Positions 7,558 to 16,142 of a DNA stretch of 64,000 nucleotides are shown one piece after another. The DNA is from an uncultured Candidatus Nitrosopumilus sp. (GTDB lineage: Archaea; Thermoproteota; Nitrososphaeria; Nitrososphaerales; Nitrosopumilaceae): NCBI GenBank assembly GCA_951812645.1, contig CATOSM010000001.1, forward strand, positions 1,797,825 through 1,861,824, read 5' to 3'. The notes under the pieces are model-generated. The model searched no databases, had not been told where the DNA came from, and saw nothing but the letters and a program-made list of their open reading frames with translations. Both the position numbers and the translations under genes were made by a program. Every line of letters starts with the position of its first letter. Position 1 is the stretch's first letter.

Positions 7558-9210
7558 ATGAGAAAATTGAACACCTTACAATATACGATGTTTATGGTTG
7601 CGGCACTTGCCATGCTGGTTGCGGTTCCTTCCGCATATGCAGCCACAGTCAATGTGGATGCATCATGTCAGGATGACGATGATGATGGCAGATGCAATGA
7701 CGGCACGACATTCAAGAATCCTCGTACGGCATTTACGGCCGCAAATCGAGGCGATGTCATAGTCATCGCCGATGGCAGATATCTTGACAGTGTGAATGAT
7801 TACATTGTACTAAACAAACCTATCACACTAAAGTCTACAAATGGCGACCATGCCCAGGATGACGTGATCTTTAACGGCACCGGAATCCGGATAAACGCAG
7901 ACAATGTAAAGGTTCAGGGAATCGAGATTGTAGATGCGAGATCGCATGGAATATTTGTCGATCCGGCCAGATCCGACATTGTTGTTGAGAACAACTACGT
8001 CAACAATACGCACAGACAGGGCATAACAGGCGTTGGCAGTTCTGGCAATCCGCTATCGGTTGACATAATTGGCAATACCTTTGAGCATATCGGGTACAAT
8101 GCACCTGATGGTAAAAAGCCGCTGTTTGCAAACGGCGACAAGGCCTCACAGCATGACATGACTGCGATATACTTTAACTGGCTTGCCAACTCTGAAATAT
8201 CAGGAAACACGATTGACAAGACAACCTGGTCCGGAATAAACCTGGGCAGGGTGACAGGCCTGACAATCTCAGGCAACACAATCTCTGACGTGCCAAAGAA
8301 CGGAATCCAGATTGCGAAAATCGACAGTGTCAACAATACGATATCCGGCAACACCATAACCAATGCAACCTTTGCCGATTCAAAACACAGAGGCGGCGCC
8401 TTAATTGCAGACAATCTAAAGGGCGCAATCAGCCTTTCATCCTCACTTGATACTCTGGTAGAGAATAATGTTATCAGAGACAGCAGAAACGGTGTAATTC
8501 TATGTGATGGGGACTGCCATGCGACAACATTCGAGCCTGACACCTCTTCATATTCGGGCAAGCCCACTGCAAATGTGACAAAGAACACGTTTGTTGACCT
8601 GCGCGAAAAACACATCATCAACGCCGTTGCAGACTATGTCCTTGTTGCAACGCACAACTATTACGGGACAGCAGCGCCTGACTTTACGGCAATATTGTCC
8701 GGCGATATACATTACAATCCATACTATAACGATCCGGAACTCCAGGTGCTTGTAGATAAAACAGGGACGGTACAAAAGTCAACTGCGGACCTTGACGTGT
8801 CACCGGTGTGCTCCATATCCCTTGGAACCTACATCATTGACTTTGCAGGCGCAAAATACGGCGCCACGTCCCCTATTGCCCAAAACCAGATCAAGAATGC
8901 CGGCAACCAGGATATTGGGTCAATAAAGTTTACCTCTACCGGATGGCTAAAGCCTGACAAAACTCCCCTTTCCAATGCCGTATCCAGGGTCGGCACCAAT
9001 GTCGGCGATGCGACATCCTATGCCCCCATCACCGCTGATCCGAACGGCGTCAACTTTGATGATACCGACTTTATCGGACCAAACACGCTTCCAACCTCGG
9101 GATCCTCCGGTTCCGCACAGGTCGGCTTTGTGCTTGACCTTAGCCGCGTTGCAACGGGCGCCGAGACCACCATCACGGAATCCGTAACCTATTCTGCAAG
9201 CTGCAGCTAG
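7558..9210 (+). CDS. Secreted right-handed parallel beta-helix protein (NosD/pectate-lyase-like)
   Basis: About 550 residues. The signal peptide is MRKLNTLQYTMFMVAALAML...AYAA, with cleavage after AYA. It is followed by an acidic loop (DDDDDGRCNDG, like a calcium-binding site) and many beta-helix rungs of the form NVKVQGIEIVDA, ISGNTI and VENNVI between about residues 90 and 330. The C-terminal 200 residues look like an Ig-like or S-layer-type domain ending SYSASCS-like. Such proteins act outside the cell, binding or cleaving polysaccharides, or as surface proteins; no catalytic residues can be named. Base composition is clearly richer in G+C than the neighbours. It is bracketed by IS copies at 6.4-7.2 and 9.3-10.0 kb, which suggests transfer. 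An ATG at 7549 is an alternative start. Confidence 0.8.
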   Translation: MRKLNTLQYTMFMVAALAMLVAVPSAYAATVNVDASCQDDDDDGRCNDGTTFKNPRTAFTAANRGDVIVIADGRYLDSVNDYIVLNKPITLKSTNGDHAQDDVIFNGTGIRINADNVKVQGIEIVDARSHGIFVDPARSDIVVENNYVNNTHRQGITGVGSSGNPLSVDIIGNTFEHIGYNAPDGKKPLFANGDKASQHDMTAIYFNWLANSEISGNTIDKTTWSGINLGRVTGLTISGNTISDVPKNGIQIAKIDSVNNTISGNTITNATFADSKHRGGALIADNLKGAISLSSSLDTLVENNVIRDSRNGVILCDGDCHATTFEPDTSSYSGKPTANVTKNTFVDLREKHIINAVADYVLVATHNYYGTAAPDFTAILSGDIHYNPYYNDPELQVLVDKTGTVQKSTADLDVSPVCSISLGTYIIDFAGAKYGATSPIAQNQIKNAGNQDIGSIKFTSTGWLKPDKTPLSNAVSRVGTNVGDATSYAPITADPNGVNFDDTDFIGPNTLPTSGSSGSAQVGFVLDLSRVATGAETTITESVTYSASCS

Positions 9211-9315
9211 GAATCGGACCGCATGGCCCCAAGGTACGGCAGCCATATTTTCCCCTTTACCATGATGTCTGCGGATGCCGCAATATGGTATGTCACGGAC
9301 TCGCTTGGGAAAAAC

Positions 9316-9986
9316 ATAACCGACCCATCCCAATACTCTTCAATACATCATGATGCATGTCAGGCAGGACTCATCCCGGATGATTCCCACATTTCTTTTC
9401 ATACCCTGCTACAGTTCTTCTCAACCAGTACCTGAGCCAGGCAAGGAAACCTCTCAACGGCAAACCCTGCCTTGCTGTACCAGTTTTGTACTTCCCTGGC
9501 ACAGCGAATCTGGAATTCTTGCAGGGAATGCAGCATCTGATTCCGTGACATCTGCAGGTATCCGATATATGCCGCATCATAGCCCCCCCCTTTTTGCCAG
9601 CAACTGATGAATATGGAAAAGGATTCCGTCATAACCAATCAAATCCGCACACAGGGAGGGACGGATTTGCCTGCAAAATTTTTTTTCAGTTGATTCATCC
9701 TTTTTGCCGCAGTCCTGAGAATCTCAGATATGCAGTGGATTTTGAACCGTATCTGTCCGGCATGTCTGCCCCCTGCAACCGGTTGCTAGGACACAAAATT
9801 CCGTTGATTGTGTTTCTGTCATTGCATCCTGGCCTGCCAGTTTTGGCATGCTTTGGCAGATGTGATAGAACCGTTCCATTGAATGCCTGGCATTTCTTTG
9901 TGAATCATGAAGGATGCATCAGCAGAGTAATTCTTGGATCCCGATTATCACGAGTTATTTACAAAATGATCGGTTTTAGGATGAGT
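9316..9986 (-). mobile_element. Decayed type A IS with an internal inverted segment
   Basis: Reading the minus strand, the left terminus (ATCGGTTTTAGGATGAGT on plus, ending 9986) and the 5' part of the type A transposase are recognisable from 9986 down to about 9705 (plus-strand complement of the region encoding DRYGSKSTAHLRF). The 3' part (9316-9600) is recognisable by the complement of the region encoding the C-terminus. Between them, about 9605-9700 carries type A sequence in the opposite, plus, orientation (GAATATGGAAAAGGATTCCGTC). Many substitutions and a C8 run; not functional. It marks the right border of the island containing the beta-helix gene. Confidence 0.7.
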
Positions 9987-9997
9987 TGTATGTTGCA

Positions 9998-10141
9998 TTA
10001 ACTGGTTATCAGTTGTTTCATAATTACATTAGACCACATTCAGCTTTTGATGGCAATACACCAGCTCAAGCTTGTGGAATTGATGTTAAGGGAGATAACA
10101 AATGGATTACGCTGATTCAGAATCCGAGTAAAGAGAATTAA
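9998..10141 (+). pseudogene. C-terminal fragment of a DDE transposase (rve/IS6-like)
   Basis: An open 47-codon end reading LTGYQLFHNYIRPHSAFDG, then NTPAQACGIDVKGDNKW, to TAA. NYIRPHSAFDGNTPAQ is the typical end of integrase-core (rve) transposases of archaeal IS6-like or related elements. The 5' part is cut by the IS ending at 9986. The fragment has no start and is a remnant of a different IS family from types A and B. Confidence 0.75.
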
Positions 10142-10413
10142 AACTGCTTGTGTTTTTTATGTTGTTCCAGACCTTGAGTGTTGACTGAAATAATGTACAC
10201 TTTTTCATCATCTGCTACAACTTTGTAGTTCACAGGTATTTGCATGGTTTCTACACTATTATCGTATTCATCAATGATATCATATTCAAATTCTTCCGTA
10301 ATGTTTGCATTATGAAGTATGTAATCTACATACTCCATTACAAATTTTCTTGCATCACTTTCCAGATTCATAAATTGGATGAAGAACTTTTTAGTGAATG
10401 ATACTTTCCACAA
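10138..10413 (-). CDS. Putative RelE/ParE-type toxin
   Basis: A 91-residue protein with the outline of the RelE/ParE fold: a basic N-terminal strand-helix (KVSFTKKFFIQFMNLESDARKFV) and C-terminal strands (VNYKVVADDEKVYIISV) as in toxins that bind the ribosome or gyrase. The similarity is structural in pattern, not a motif match. It overlaps the end of the upstream 62-residue gene by 23 bp, the usual antitoxin-toxin arrangement. Its stop overlaps the stop of the convergent transposase fragment by 4 bp. Confidence 0.5.
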   Translation of the reverse strand: MWKVSFTKKFFIQFMNLESDARKFVMEYVDYILHNANITEEFEYDIIDEYDNSVETMQIPVNYKVVADDEKVYIISVNTQGLEQHKKHKQF

Positions 10414-10579
10414 GTTCGTGTGTTCCTTTCAATAACTCTTTACCTTCAAGGAATGATCCCTCGAAAGTGGTTTCAATATTGCTTTGTTCTAGGTCTTGTG
10501 TGAATTGCTTCTGTTCTTCGATTTGCTCTTGTGTAAACACAAGTTTTATTATACCTTGAGAATTTAGTTGCTTATTCAC
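10391..10579 (-). CDS. Putative antitoxin partner
   Basis: A 62-residue acidic, Gln/Glu-rich helical protein (FTQEQIEEQKQFTQDLEQSN) of no family I recognise. It is read as an antitoxin because it is small, precedes and overlaps the RelE/ParE-like gene by 23 bp and has its own promoter. The A/T-rich sequence TTTAAATATA lies about 20-30 bp before its ATG on the minus strand. Confidence 0.45.
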   Translation of the reverse strand: MNKQLNSQGIIKLVFTQEQIEEQKQFTQDLEQSNIETTFEGSFLEGKELLKGTHELVESIIH

Positions 10580-10808
10580 GCTAAAATCTGACTGATTCTA
10601 TATTTAAATTTTGATAATTTATTGATCCGAAATAAGAAAAAATAATTAAAAATTGACAAGAATTTGGTAAAAATCTAAATTATATGAAATAATTAGGCTG
10701 TCCTATCTATATTGGAAAAAAGGGTATGGCACAGCCCAAAATTTCTATCAATCGATTCTTTACGCCTGAATTGTCAACCGTAGGTTTGACGGAACCCTTA
10801 AACAATAA

Positions 10809-10841
10809 CCTTATAAAGTACTACTACCGTACTATACGGTA
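10809..10841 (+). promoter_or_regulatory. radA promoter with an inverted repeat over the start site
   Basis: TATA-like CTTATAAAG lies at about 10809-10818. Immediately downstream is a perfect inverted repeat, TACCGTA-CTA-TACGGTA (10825-10841), that ends on the A of the radA ATG. With normal archaeal spacing, transcription would start at or within this repeat. It could be an operator; the regulator is unknown. Confidence 0.5.
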
Positions 10842-11974
10842 TGGTAGAAGATTTAAGATTAGATAGTTTAGAGGGCGTAGGCCCTGTAACTACAAGAAAA
10901 TTATCCGATGCAGGTGTCCACAACGTCATGGACCTCATCGTTAGAGGTCCTGTTGAAATTGCAGAAATTACTGGAATGGAAAAGGATACTGCTGAAAAAA
11001 TTGTCAATAAAGCCCGTCAACATTTAGTTGAGGGTGGATTAATTGCCAAAGATTTTGTTAGTGCAAGTGAGATTTACAAGTACAGACAAAGTATTGGTAA
11101 AATTACCACTGGTACTAATTGTTTAGACACTCTATTTGATGGTGGCATTGAGACTCAAGCTCTGACCGAAGTTTATGGAGAATTCGGTTGTGGCAAAACA
11201 CAATTTGCCCATACAATGTCTGTAATGGTTCAAAAAACCAAAGAAGAAGGTGGTCTTGAAGGCTCTGTCTTGTACATTGATACTGAAAATACTTTCAGAC
11301 CTGAAAGAATTGTAGCAATCGCACAAGCTCATGATATGGATCCTGAAAAAGTTTTAGATAACATCATAGTTGCTCGTGCATACAATAGTGCACATCAAGT
11401 ATTGATTTTAGAAGAGGCTGGTCCTGTAATTGAAGAAAACAATGTTAAACTCATTGTTGCAGATTCTGCAGTTGGATTATTCCGTGCTGAATATCTTGGT
11501 AGAGGGACATTGTCTGTTAGACAACAAAAATTAAATCACTTTGTACATTTGTTGTCTAGAATTGCAGAAACATACAACTGTGCTGCAATCGCAACAAACC
11601 AAGTTATGGCATCACCTGATGTCTTCTTTGGAGATCCAACTCGTCCAATTGGTGGCAATGTAGTTGCACACACGAGTACCTACAGAATTTACTTTAAAAA
11701 ATCTGGTAAGAAAAGAATTGCCAGAATGGTAGATAGTCCTCATCATCCTGAAGAGGAAGTAATCTTTGCTCTTGGCGAAGCAGGTATAGTTGATCCTGAA
11801 GAAGTCGAGAAAAAGAAAAGAAAGACTACAAAAAAGGCAACTACCAAAAAGGCAAAAGATACTGAGGTAGAGGCTACGGTAGAAACACCTGAGGTAGAGG
11901 CTACGGTAGAAACACCTGAGGTAGAGGCTACGGTAGAAATCGAATCAGATGATCTCGATCCTGTAGAAGAGTAA
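10841..11974 (+). CDS. radA: DNA repair and recombination protein RadA
   Basis: The archaeal RecA/Rad51 recombinase, which forms filaments on ssDNA and carries out strand exchange. It has an N-terminal helix-hairpin-helix region (residues 8-60, EGVGPVTTRKLSDAGV), Walker A GEFGCGKT at about 113-120, Walker B KLIVADSAV near 205 and the ssDNA loops further on. The 377 residues exceed the usual 320-350 because of a tail: a Lys-rich stretch (KKKRKTTKKATTKKAK) then three copies of the nine-residue unit EVEATVETP, encoded by a 27-bp tandem repeat at about 11868-11940. No intein is present. Confidence 0.97.
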   Translation: MVEDLRLDSLEGVGPVTTRKLSDAGVHNVMDLIVRGPVEIAEITGMEKDTAEKIVNKARQHLVEGGLIAKDFVSASEIYKYRQSIGKITTGTNCLDTLFDGGIETQALTEVYGEFGCGKTQFAHTMSVMVQKTKEEGGLEGSVLYIDTENTFRPERIVAIAQAHDMDPEKVLDNIIVARAYNSAHQVLILEEAGPVIEENNVKLIVADSAVGLFRAEYLGRGTLSVRQQKLNHFVHLLSRIAETYNCAAIATNQVMASPDVFFGDPTRPIGGNVVAHTSTYRIYFKKSGKKRIARMVDSPHHPEEEVIFALGEAGIVDPEEVEKKKRKTTKKATTKKAKDTEVEATVETPEVEATVETPEVEATVEIESDDLDPVEE

Positions 11975-12032
11975 TCTTTACTCTTTCTCTTCTTTTGTAA
12001 TCTTTGAATACTCCTTTGATTGGGTTTTTTAC

Positions 12033-12647
12033 ATGGCCCAAATCAAATGTGTTCTTTTTGATATTGGAGGAGTGTTGGTAGATTGGCACATGTCATGGAT
12101 TACCAAAGAAATTTCAGATAGATTTGAGATTTCAGAACAAAAAATAATTGATGCGTTTGATAAATATCTGAATCAACTTGATTCAGGAAAAATAGAAGAA
12201 CCTCATTTTTGGAAACTTGTTGCAGATTATGCTGATTCTTCTTTATTACAAAATAATTCTGAACCATTATGGAATACATACTTTAGAAAAAATGCTAAAC
12301 CAAATCAAAAAATAAAAGATCTTAGCACTACACTCAAAAACAATGGGTCTGCTATTGGAATAATATCCAATATCGAAAAAGTAACCCATGATGTTGTTGA
12401 AGATTGGAATATGTTGGAACATTTTGAGCATAAATTCATGTCGTATCAAATTGGATATTCAAAACCTGATTCTAGAATTTATCAACATGTCATCAAACAG
12501 CTTTCTTTTGATGAATCTGAAATGTTGTTTATTGATGATAAGATATCTAATGCGGAATCTGCACAACAATGTGGGATCTCATCAATTCAATTTACTGGAC
12601 TAGATGATCTAAAATCCTCATTAGAAAAATTCAATCTGAAAGTTTAG
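12033..12647 (+). CDS. HAD-superfamily hydrolase (subfamily IA-like)
   Basis: A 204-residue HAD phosphatase-like protein. The nucleophile motif is FDIGGVLVDW near residue 9, in which the second Asp of DxD is replaced by Gly, as in YihX-type members. Motif II (IISN) is near residue 111 and the acidic motif LFIDDK is near 167. The cap region is small and helical. It probably dephosphorylates a small metabolite; the substrate cannot be told. ATG start, 60 bp after radA. Confidence 0.85.
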   Translation: MAQIKCVLFDIGGVLVDWHMSWITKEISDRFEISEQKIIDAFDKYLNQLDSGKIEEPHFWKLVADYADSSLLQNNSEPLWNTYFRKNAKPNQKIKDLSTTLKNNGSAIGIISNIEKVTHDVVEDWNMLEHFEHKFMSYQIGYSKPDSRIYQHVIKQLSFDESEMLFIDDKISNAESAQQCGISSIQFTGLDDLKSSLEKFNLKV

Positions 12648-12708
12648 CCCCAATTTCATCGTATATTTTGATTAAATTAAATATAATTCAAAATATAGGA
12701 AAAACTCG

Positions 12709-13764
12709 ATGACTGATCTTTACAGATTACTTCCTGAAGAGATGGAAGAACTTGTAATCGATATGGGTTATCCTAGATATAGAGCAGATCAAATTCTGCT
12801 TCCGTTATACTACAAATTCCCAAAAGATCTTAATGATATACCACAATTGCCAAAAAAATTGAGAGAAGAATTAGCTGAAGCAGGATACACGGTTGGCTCT
12901 GCGCAAGAAACTCACCGTGTTGTAAGTGACGATGGCAATACGACAAAACTGTTACTTAATTTAGATAATAACAAAGCTGTAGAAGCTGTTCTAATGCAGT
13001 ACGATCCTTCTAAAATTGGAGGACATCCACGTTCTACAATCTGTGTTTCTACCCAAATTGGCTGTGCTATGGGATGTGTATTTTGTGCAACTGGGCAGAT
13101 GGGTTTTGAAACAAATCTGAAAGCAGAACATATCGTATCTCAGGTGATTCATTTTGCAGAAATATTGCAAGAGCGAGGAGAACATGTGACAAATTTGGTT
13201 TTCATGGGAATGGGTGAACCAATGGCAAATTATGATGAAATGATTAGGGCTGTAAAAATTCTGACACATGACAGAGGGTTCGGGTTAGGTCAAAGACACA
13301 TTACTATTTCTACAATTGGAATTAAATCTGGAATTGAAAAACTTGCTGAGGAAAATCTACAAATCGGACTGGCAATTTCTCTTCATGCTCCAAACAATGA
13401 ATTGAGAAAAGAATTAGTTCCTACTGCTGTTCCAAATTCTGTTGAAGAAATAATTGAATCTGGGGGAAATTATTTTAAAAAAACTGGCCGTCGTGTCACT
13501 TTTGAATATGCACTGATGGCTGGCGTAAATGATTCCCCTGAGACTGCAACAGAGTTGGCAAAATTACTCAAAGGCAATGGTTCCCATGTCAATCTTATCC
13601 CAATCAATCCCACTGCTGGTGATTTTAAGCGTCCTTCAGAAACAGACGTGTCCGAATTTGAACAAATTTTGTCTCGTGCTGGCGTAAACTGTACTGTTAG
13701 GGTTGAAAAGGGTGCAGAGATTTCAGCCGCATGTGGTCAGCTCAGAACTGATCTTGCTGGCTAA
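12709..13764 (+). CDS. rlmN: 23S rRNA (adenine2503-C2)-methyltransferase RlmN-like
   Basis: A radical SAM methylase that adds a methyl group to C2 of an adenine in 23S rRNA, and in some species tRNA. The cluster motif CAMGCVFC (CxxxCxxC) is near residue 123, GMGEPMANYDE near 168 and SLHAPNNELRKELVP near 225. C-terminal AEISAACGQL carries the second conserved Cys, which forms the intermediate with the RNA. At 351 residues it has the normal family length. ATG start; an A/T-rich promoter precedes it. Confidence 0.95.
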   Translation: MTDLYRLLPEEMEELVIDMGYPRYRADQILLPLYYKFPKDLNDIPQLPKKLREELAEAGYTVGSAQETHRVVSDDGNTTKLLLNLDNNKAVEAVLMQYDPSKIGGHPRSTICVSTQIGCAMGCVFCATGQMGFETNLKAEHIVSQVIHFAEILQERGEHVTNLVFMGMGEPMANYDEMIRAVKILTHDRGFGLGQRHITISTIGIKSGIEKLAEENLQIGLAISLHAPNNELRKELVPTAVPNSVEEIIESGGNYFKKTGRRVTFEYALMAGVNDSPETATELAKLLKGNGSHVNLIPINPTAGDFKRPSETDVSEFEQILSRAGVNCTVRVEKGAEISAACGQLRTDLAG

Positions 13765-13850
13765 TCTTCGATATCCTTTCTAAGTCTTAAAATAGGGCTT
13801 TAATCAGTTGTTTTCACCATATCTATTTAATAGAATTGTCATATTTACGT

Positions 13851-15355
13851 ATGGTTAGTCCCACATACAAGAAATTATTTAATGCGTGTGATACGTTGGC
13901 ACCAAGATTCAAACACATATTGCTTTTAGTACCAGATAACGAAAATATATCATCTGTATCACTTTTTGATAAAAATAAAAAAGAGTTACTGCAGATTTAC
14001 AAGAATGAAAAATATCCCAAAGCAACAATTTCTCAAGCAATCAAACATGCTCGTGATTTAGGAATTCTTCAGAGATGTGACGATATATCCATTCCAGAAT
14101 GGTTTAAGAATCTTAACACAGTATCGTATTGGCAATCTCAAATTCGTGGAAGCAAAGTGAAGAACACATCAAAAAATATTGTTAGTACAAAATCCCAATA
14201 TCTATATCATCTATGGAATTTCAACAAGTGGTTATCAAAAAAAAGCATTTACAATCAATACATTTCAAGGAACGCTAGAAAATACATTTGTTCAAAAAGC
14301 AGAAGAAAAACAGTTTAAAAATATTGAGAATTTATTTGAAATACTAGAACAACCGTTTGCAGATCAAAAAAAACATAACTCGAATAATAAAACAATATCT
14401 TTTAGATGATATACATACAAAGAAAAAAGCATCATATATTGTAGTGATTAAGAGTGCAATAATATCATATTTTGAGAAAAATGAGCAACCAATACAGGTT
14501 CTATTCAATCCAAAAACAGTATACGACAATGAAATTGATTATGAACAAAGCATGTCTCTTTCTGAATTTATGGAATTTCTCACTACTGGAAAACCCTCAA
14601 TAACTGAAAAGACACTGTTTTTATGTAAATTCCATAGAGGATTAGATGTATCAACACTTGTAGGTAGATTCAACTATGAAGCATGGGAACAAGTTGTTAA
14701 ATGGTTTGGATCTGATGATCATAATTCCTGGAATCTTGAAAAATGTCCTGTACCGATATCTCTTATGCGCATCAAAACTGATTTCAAACATGTCGGTTTT
14801 CTTGACAGAGACGCAATTTATGAATTACAAAGGTATCTTGATTATAGAAAAACAAAGACAAAACAAAATATGGAATATGGAAAACCCCTTTTTGTGAACA
14901 AGTTTGGAAGGCCAATAACTGTTGCTTGGGTATTTGAGAGTTTTTCACGTGTTGCAAAAAGAGCTGGAATTCAAAAATTCGTAAAAATAAATGGCAGAAA
15001 ACAATACAAAATGGATTCTCATGAACTTCGCGATTTGTTAAAATCCACATTAATTGATTCTGGATGCAGAATAGATGTTGCAGATCATGTGATAGGTCAT
15101 ATGCCAAAAGTTAGTTATGAAAAACAGGCAAAACTATATCCTGAGACTCTTAGAAAAGAATACTCTAAAGCTTCTAAACGACTTAACATATTTACAAAAT
15201 TTTCAAATATTGTTTCCGGAAATGATGATTCAGATTCTTTAAAGATTGAACTCAATGATGCCTTGCCAAAACTCAAATCAAAAGAAATTGCAGATCAAAA
15301 TAAAGATTCCATACTTACGAGACATGAATCATTTCTCAAACAACAAGCAGGATGA
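13851..15355 (+). pseudogene. Tyrosine recombinase/integrase broken in three frames
   Basis: An archaeal tyrosine integrase spread over three frames. Frame 1 (from ATG 13851, 20 bp after the TATA-like TATTTAATA) gives the N-terminal arm to KWLSKK. Frame 2 gives FTINTFQGTLENTF...FADQKK. Frame 3 gives the rest. Catalytic features in the last frame are Arg in FHRGLDVSTLVGR, HELRDLLKSTL (HxxR), VADHVIGHMP and the Tyr in LYPETLRKEY. Both joins fall in A8 runs (14237-14244 and 14366-14373), and one A fewer in each would restore a single frame of about 500 residues. It sits directly upstream of a tRNA-Phe gene with a duplicated anticodon segment, a likely attachment site. Confidence 0.85.
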
Positions 15356-15636
15356 TGTCAGCACCTGGCGGTATTCTAAACAGCATGACAGACAATTCTC
15401 ATTCCTTTGATGCAGGACAAAACATAATGTCAAACCCTCACACGCAGCAGGAATTTCTACAACAGCATCAACAGGAGCAGTTTGGTAATGGATTCCGAAA
15501 TCTACCTGCAGACAAGCAGGCAAGATTTAATGATGGAATAATGAATCAAGTAAAACAAAACCCCAATGCAGCAGGACACATGCTTGAAGGGGTTAGAAAC
15601 AGTGGAGATGGTTCTGAAAATAATCCTTATGCCTGA
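15352..15636 (+). CDS. Hypothetical Gln/Asn-rich protein
   Basis: A 94-residue hydrophilic protein, rich in Gln and Asn (TQQEFLQQHQQEQFGNG), with no membrane segment or recognised domain. Its ATG overlaps the integrase stop by 4 bp, so it is probably translated together with the integrase, and it may belong to the same integrated element. Function unknown. Confidence 0.6.
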   Translation: MMSAPGGILNSMTDNSHSFDAGQNIMSNPHTQQEFLQQHQQEQFGNGFRNLPADKQARFNDGIMNQVKQNPNAAGHMLEGVRNSGDGSENNPYA

Positions 15637-15680
15637 AAATGAACACAAATTTTTTAAAGATAAACAATATGTCATATAAT

Positions 15681-15783
15681 GAGTTTCAAACGAATTTTCC
15701 TAGTGCTAGACTAGCCATTTTTTATTATTTTGATGTGGACTGGTTGGGATTTGAACCCAAGACCATTCGAGTTTCAAACGAAT
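15681..15783 (+). repeat. Direct repeat of tRNA anticodon segment (candidate att sites)
   Basis: GAGTTTCAAACGAAT occurs at 15681-15695 and again at 15769-15783, where it forms the anticodon arm of the tRNA-Phe gene. The similarity continues imperfectly to the right of the first copy (GTGCTAGACTAG against ATGCTAAACTAC). Tyrosine recombinases often integrate in tRNA anticodon arms, and this pair lies beside an integrase gene. It is therefore read as an attachment-site duplication or as the scar of one. Confidence 0.6.
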
Positions 15784-15809
15784 GTTCTGCCATGCTAAAC
15801 TACCAGTCC
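15736..15809 (-). tRNA. trnF: tRNA-Phe (GAA)
   Basis: A full cloverleaf can be drawn: acceptor GGACTGG/CCAGTCC, D-stem GTTT/GAAC with a GG-containing loop, anticodon arm TTCGT-TTGAAAC-TCGAA, T-arm TTGGG-TTCAAAT-CCCAA, discriminator A. The anticodon is GAA (Phe). The closing pair of the anticodon stem (31-39) is a T-T mismatch, which is unusual. No CCA is encoded and there is no intron. The acceptor stem is not the G+C-rich type I expect for a host tRNA-Phe, so it may be element-borne or degenerating. Confidence 0.75.
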
Positions 15810-15883
15810 ACGACATGTTTTGTATTATTTATTATATGAGGTTTACAATATAACTTTATATCATTGTATATTATAGAAAACGT

Positions 15884-16024
15884 ATGGGACAGATGACGTT
15901 TATTGTAAGTGATGAATTGGAGAAAAAATTCAGGGATCGAATATACAAGAAAATGGGAATGCGAAAGGGCAACATGGTTAAAGCATTAGAAGAAGCATTG
16001 GAGGATTGGATACAGAAAAAATGA
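15884..16024 (+). CDS. Small ribbon-helix-helix DNA-binding protein
   Basis: A 46-residue protein: a short strand (MTFIVSDELEKKFRDRI) followed by two helices (KKGNMVKALEEALEDWI in outline). This is the compact RHH/CopG layout of archaeal plasmid and virus regulators. It probably binds DNA as a dimer and may control the integrated element. ATG start with a TATA-like TTTATATC about 30 bp before it. Confidence 0.7.
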   Translation: MGQMTFIVSDELEKKFRDRIYKKMGMRKGNMVKALEEALEDWIQKK

Positions 16025-16142
16025 ACCTTATAAGAAAGACAGATGCTAGGAGAGTAGATAGATAACGTTTGGATTTGGAAAAAAGAAAGAGTCACAGGTT
16101 CAAAGTAATAATACTCGACAAAATATTTCACAAGAGCATGTA

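Noticed and set aside
10841..11974. Possible intein in RadA
   Set aside because: The Walker A and Walker B motifs are in normal spacing and the extra length is only the C-terminal tail.
15639..15839. An open plus-strand frame of 66 codons
   Set aside because: It lies over the minus-strand tRNA-Phe and its duplicated segment; the tRNA explains the sequence.
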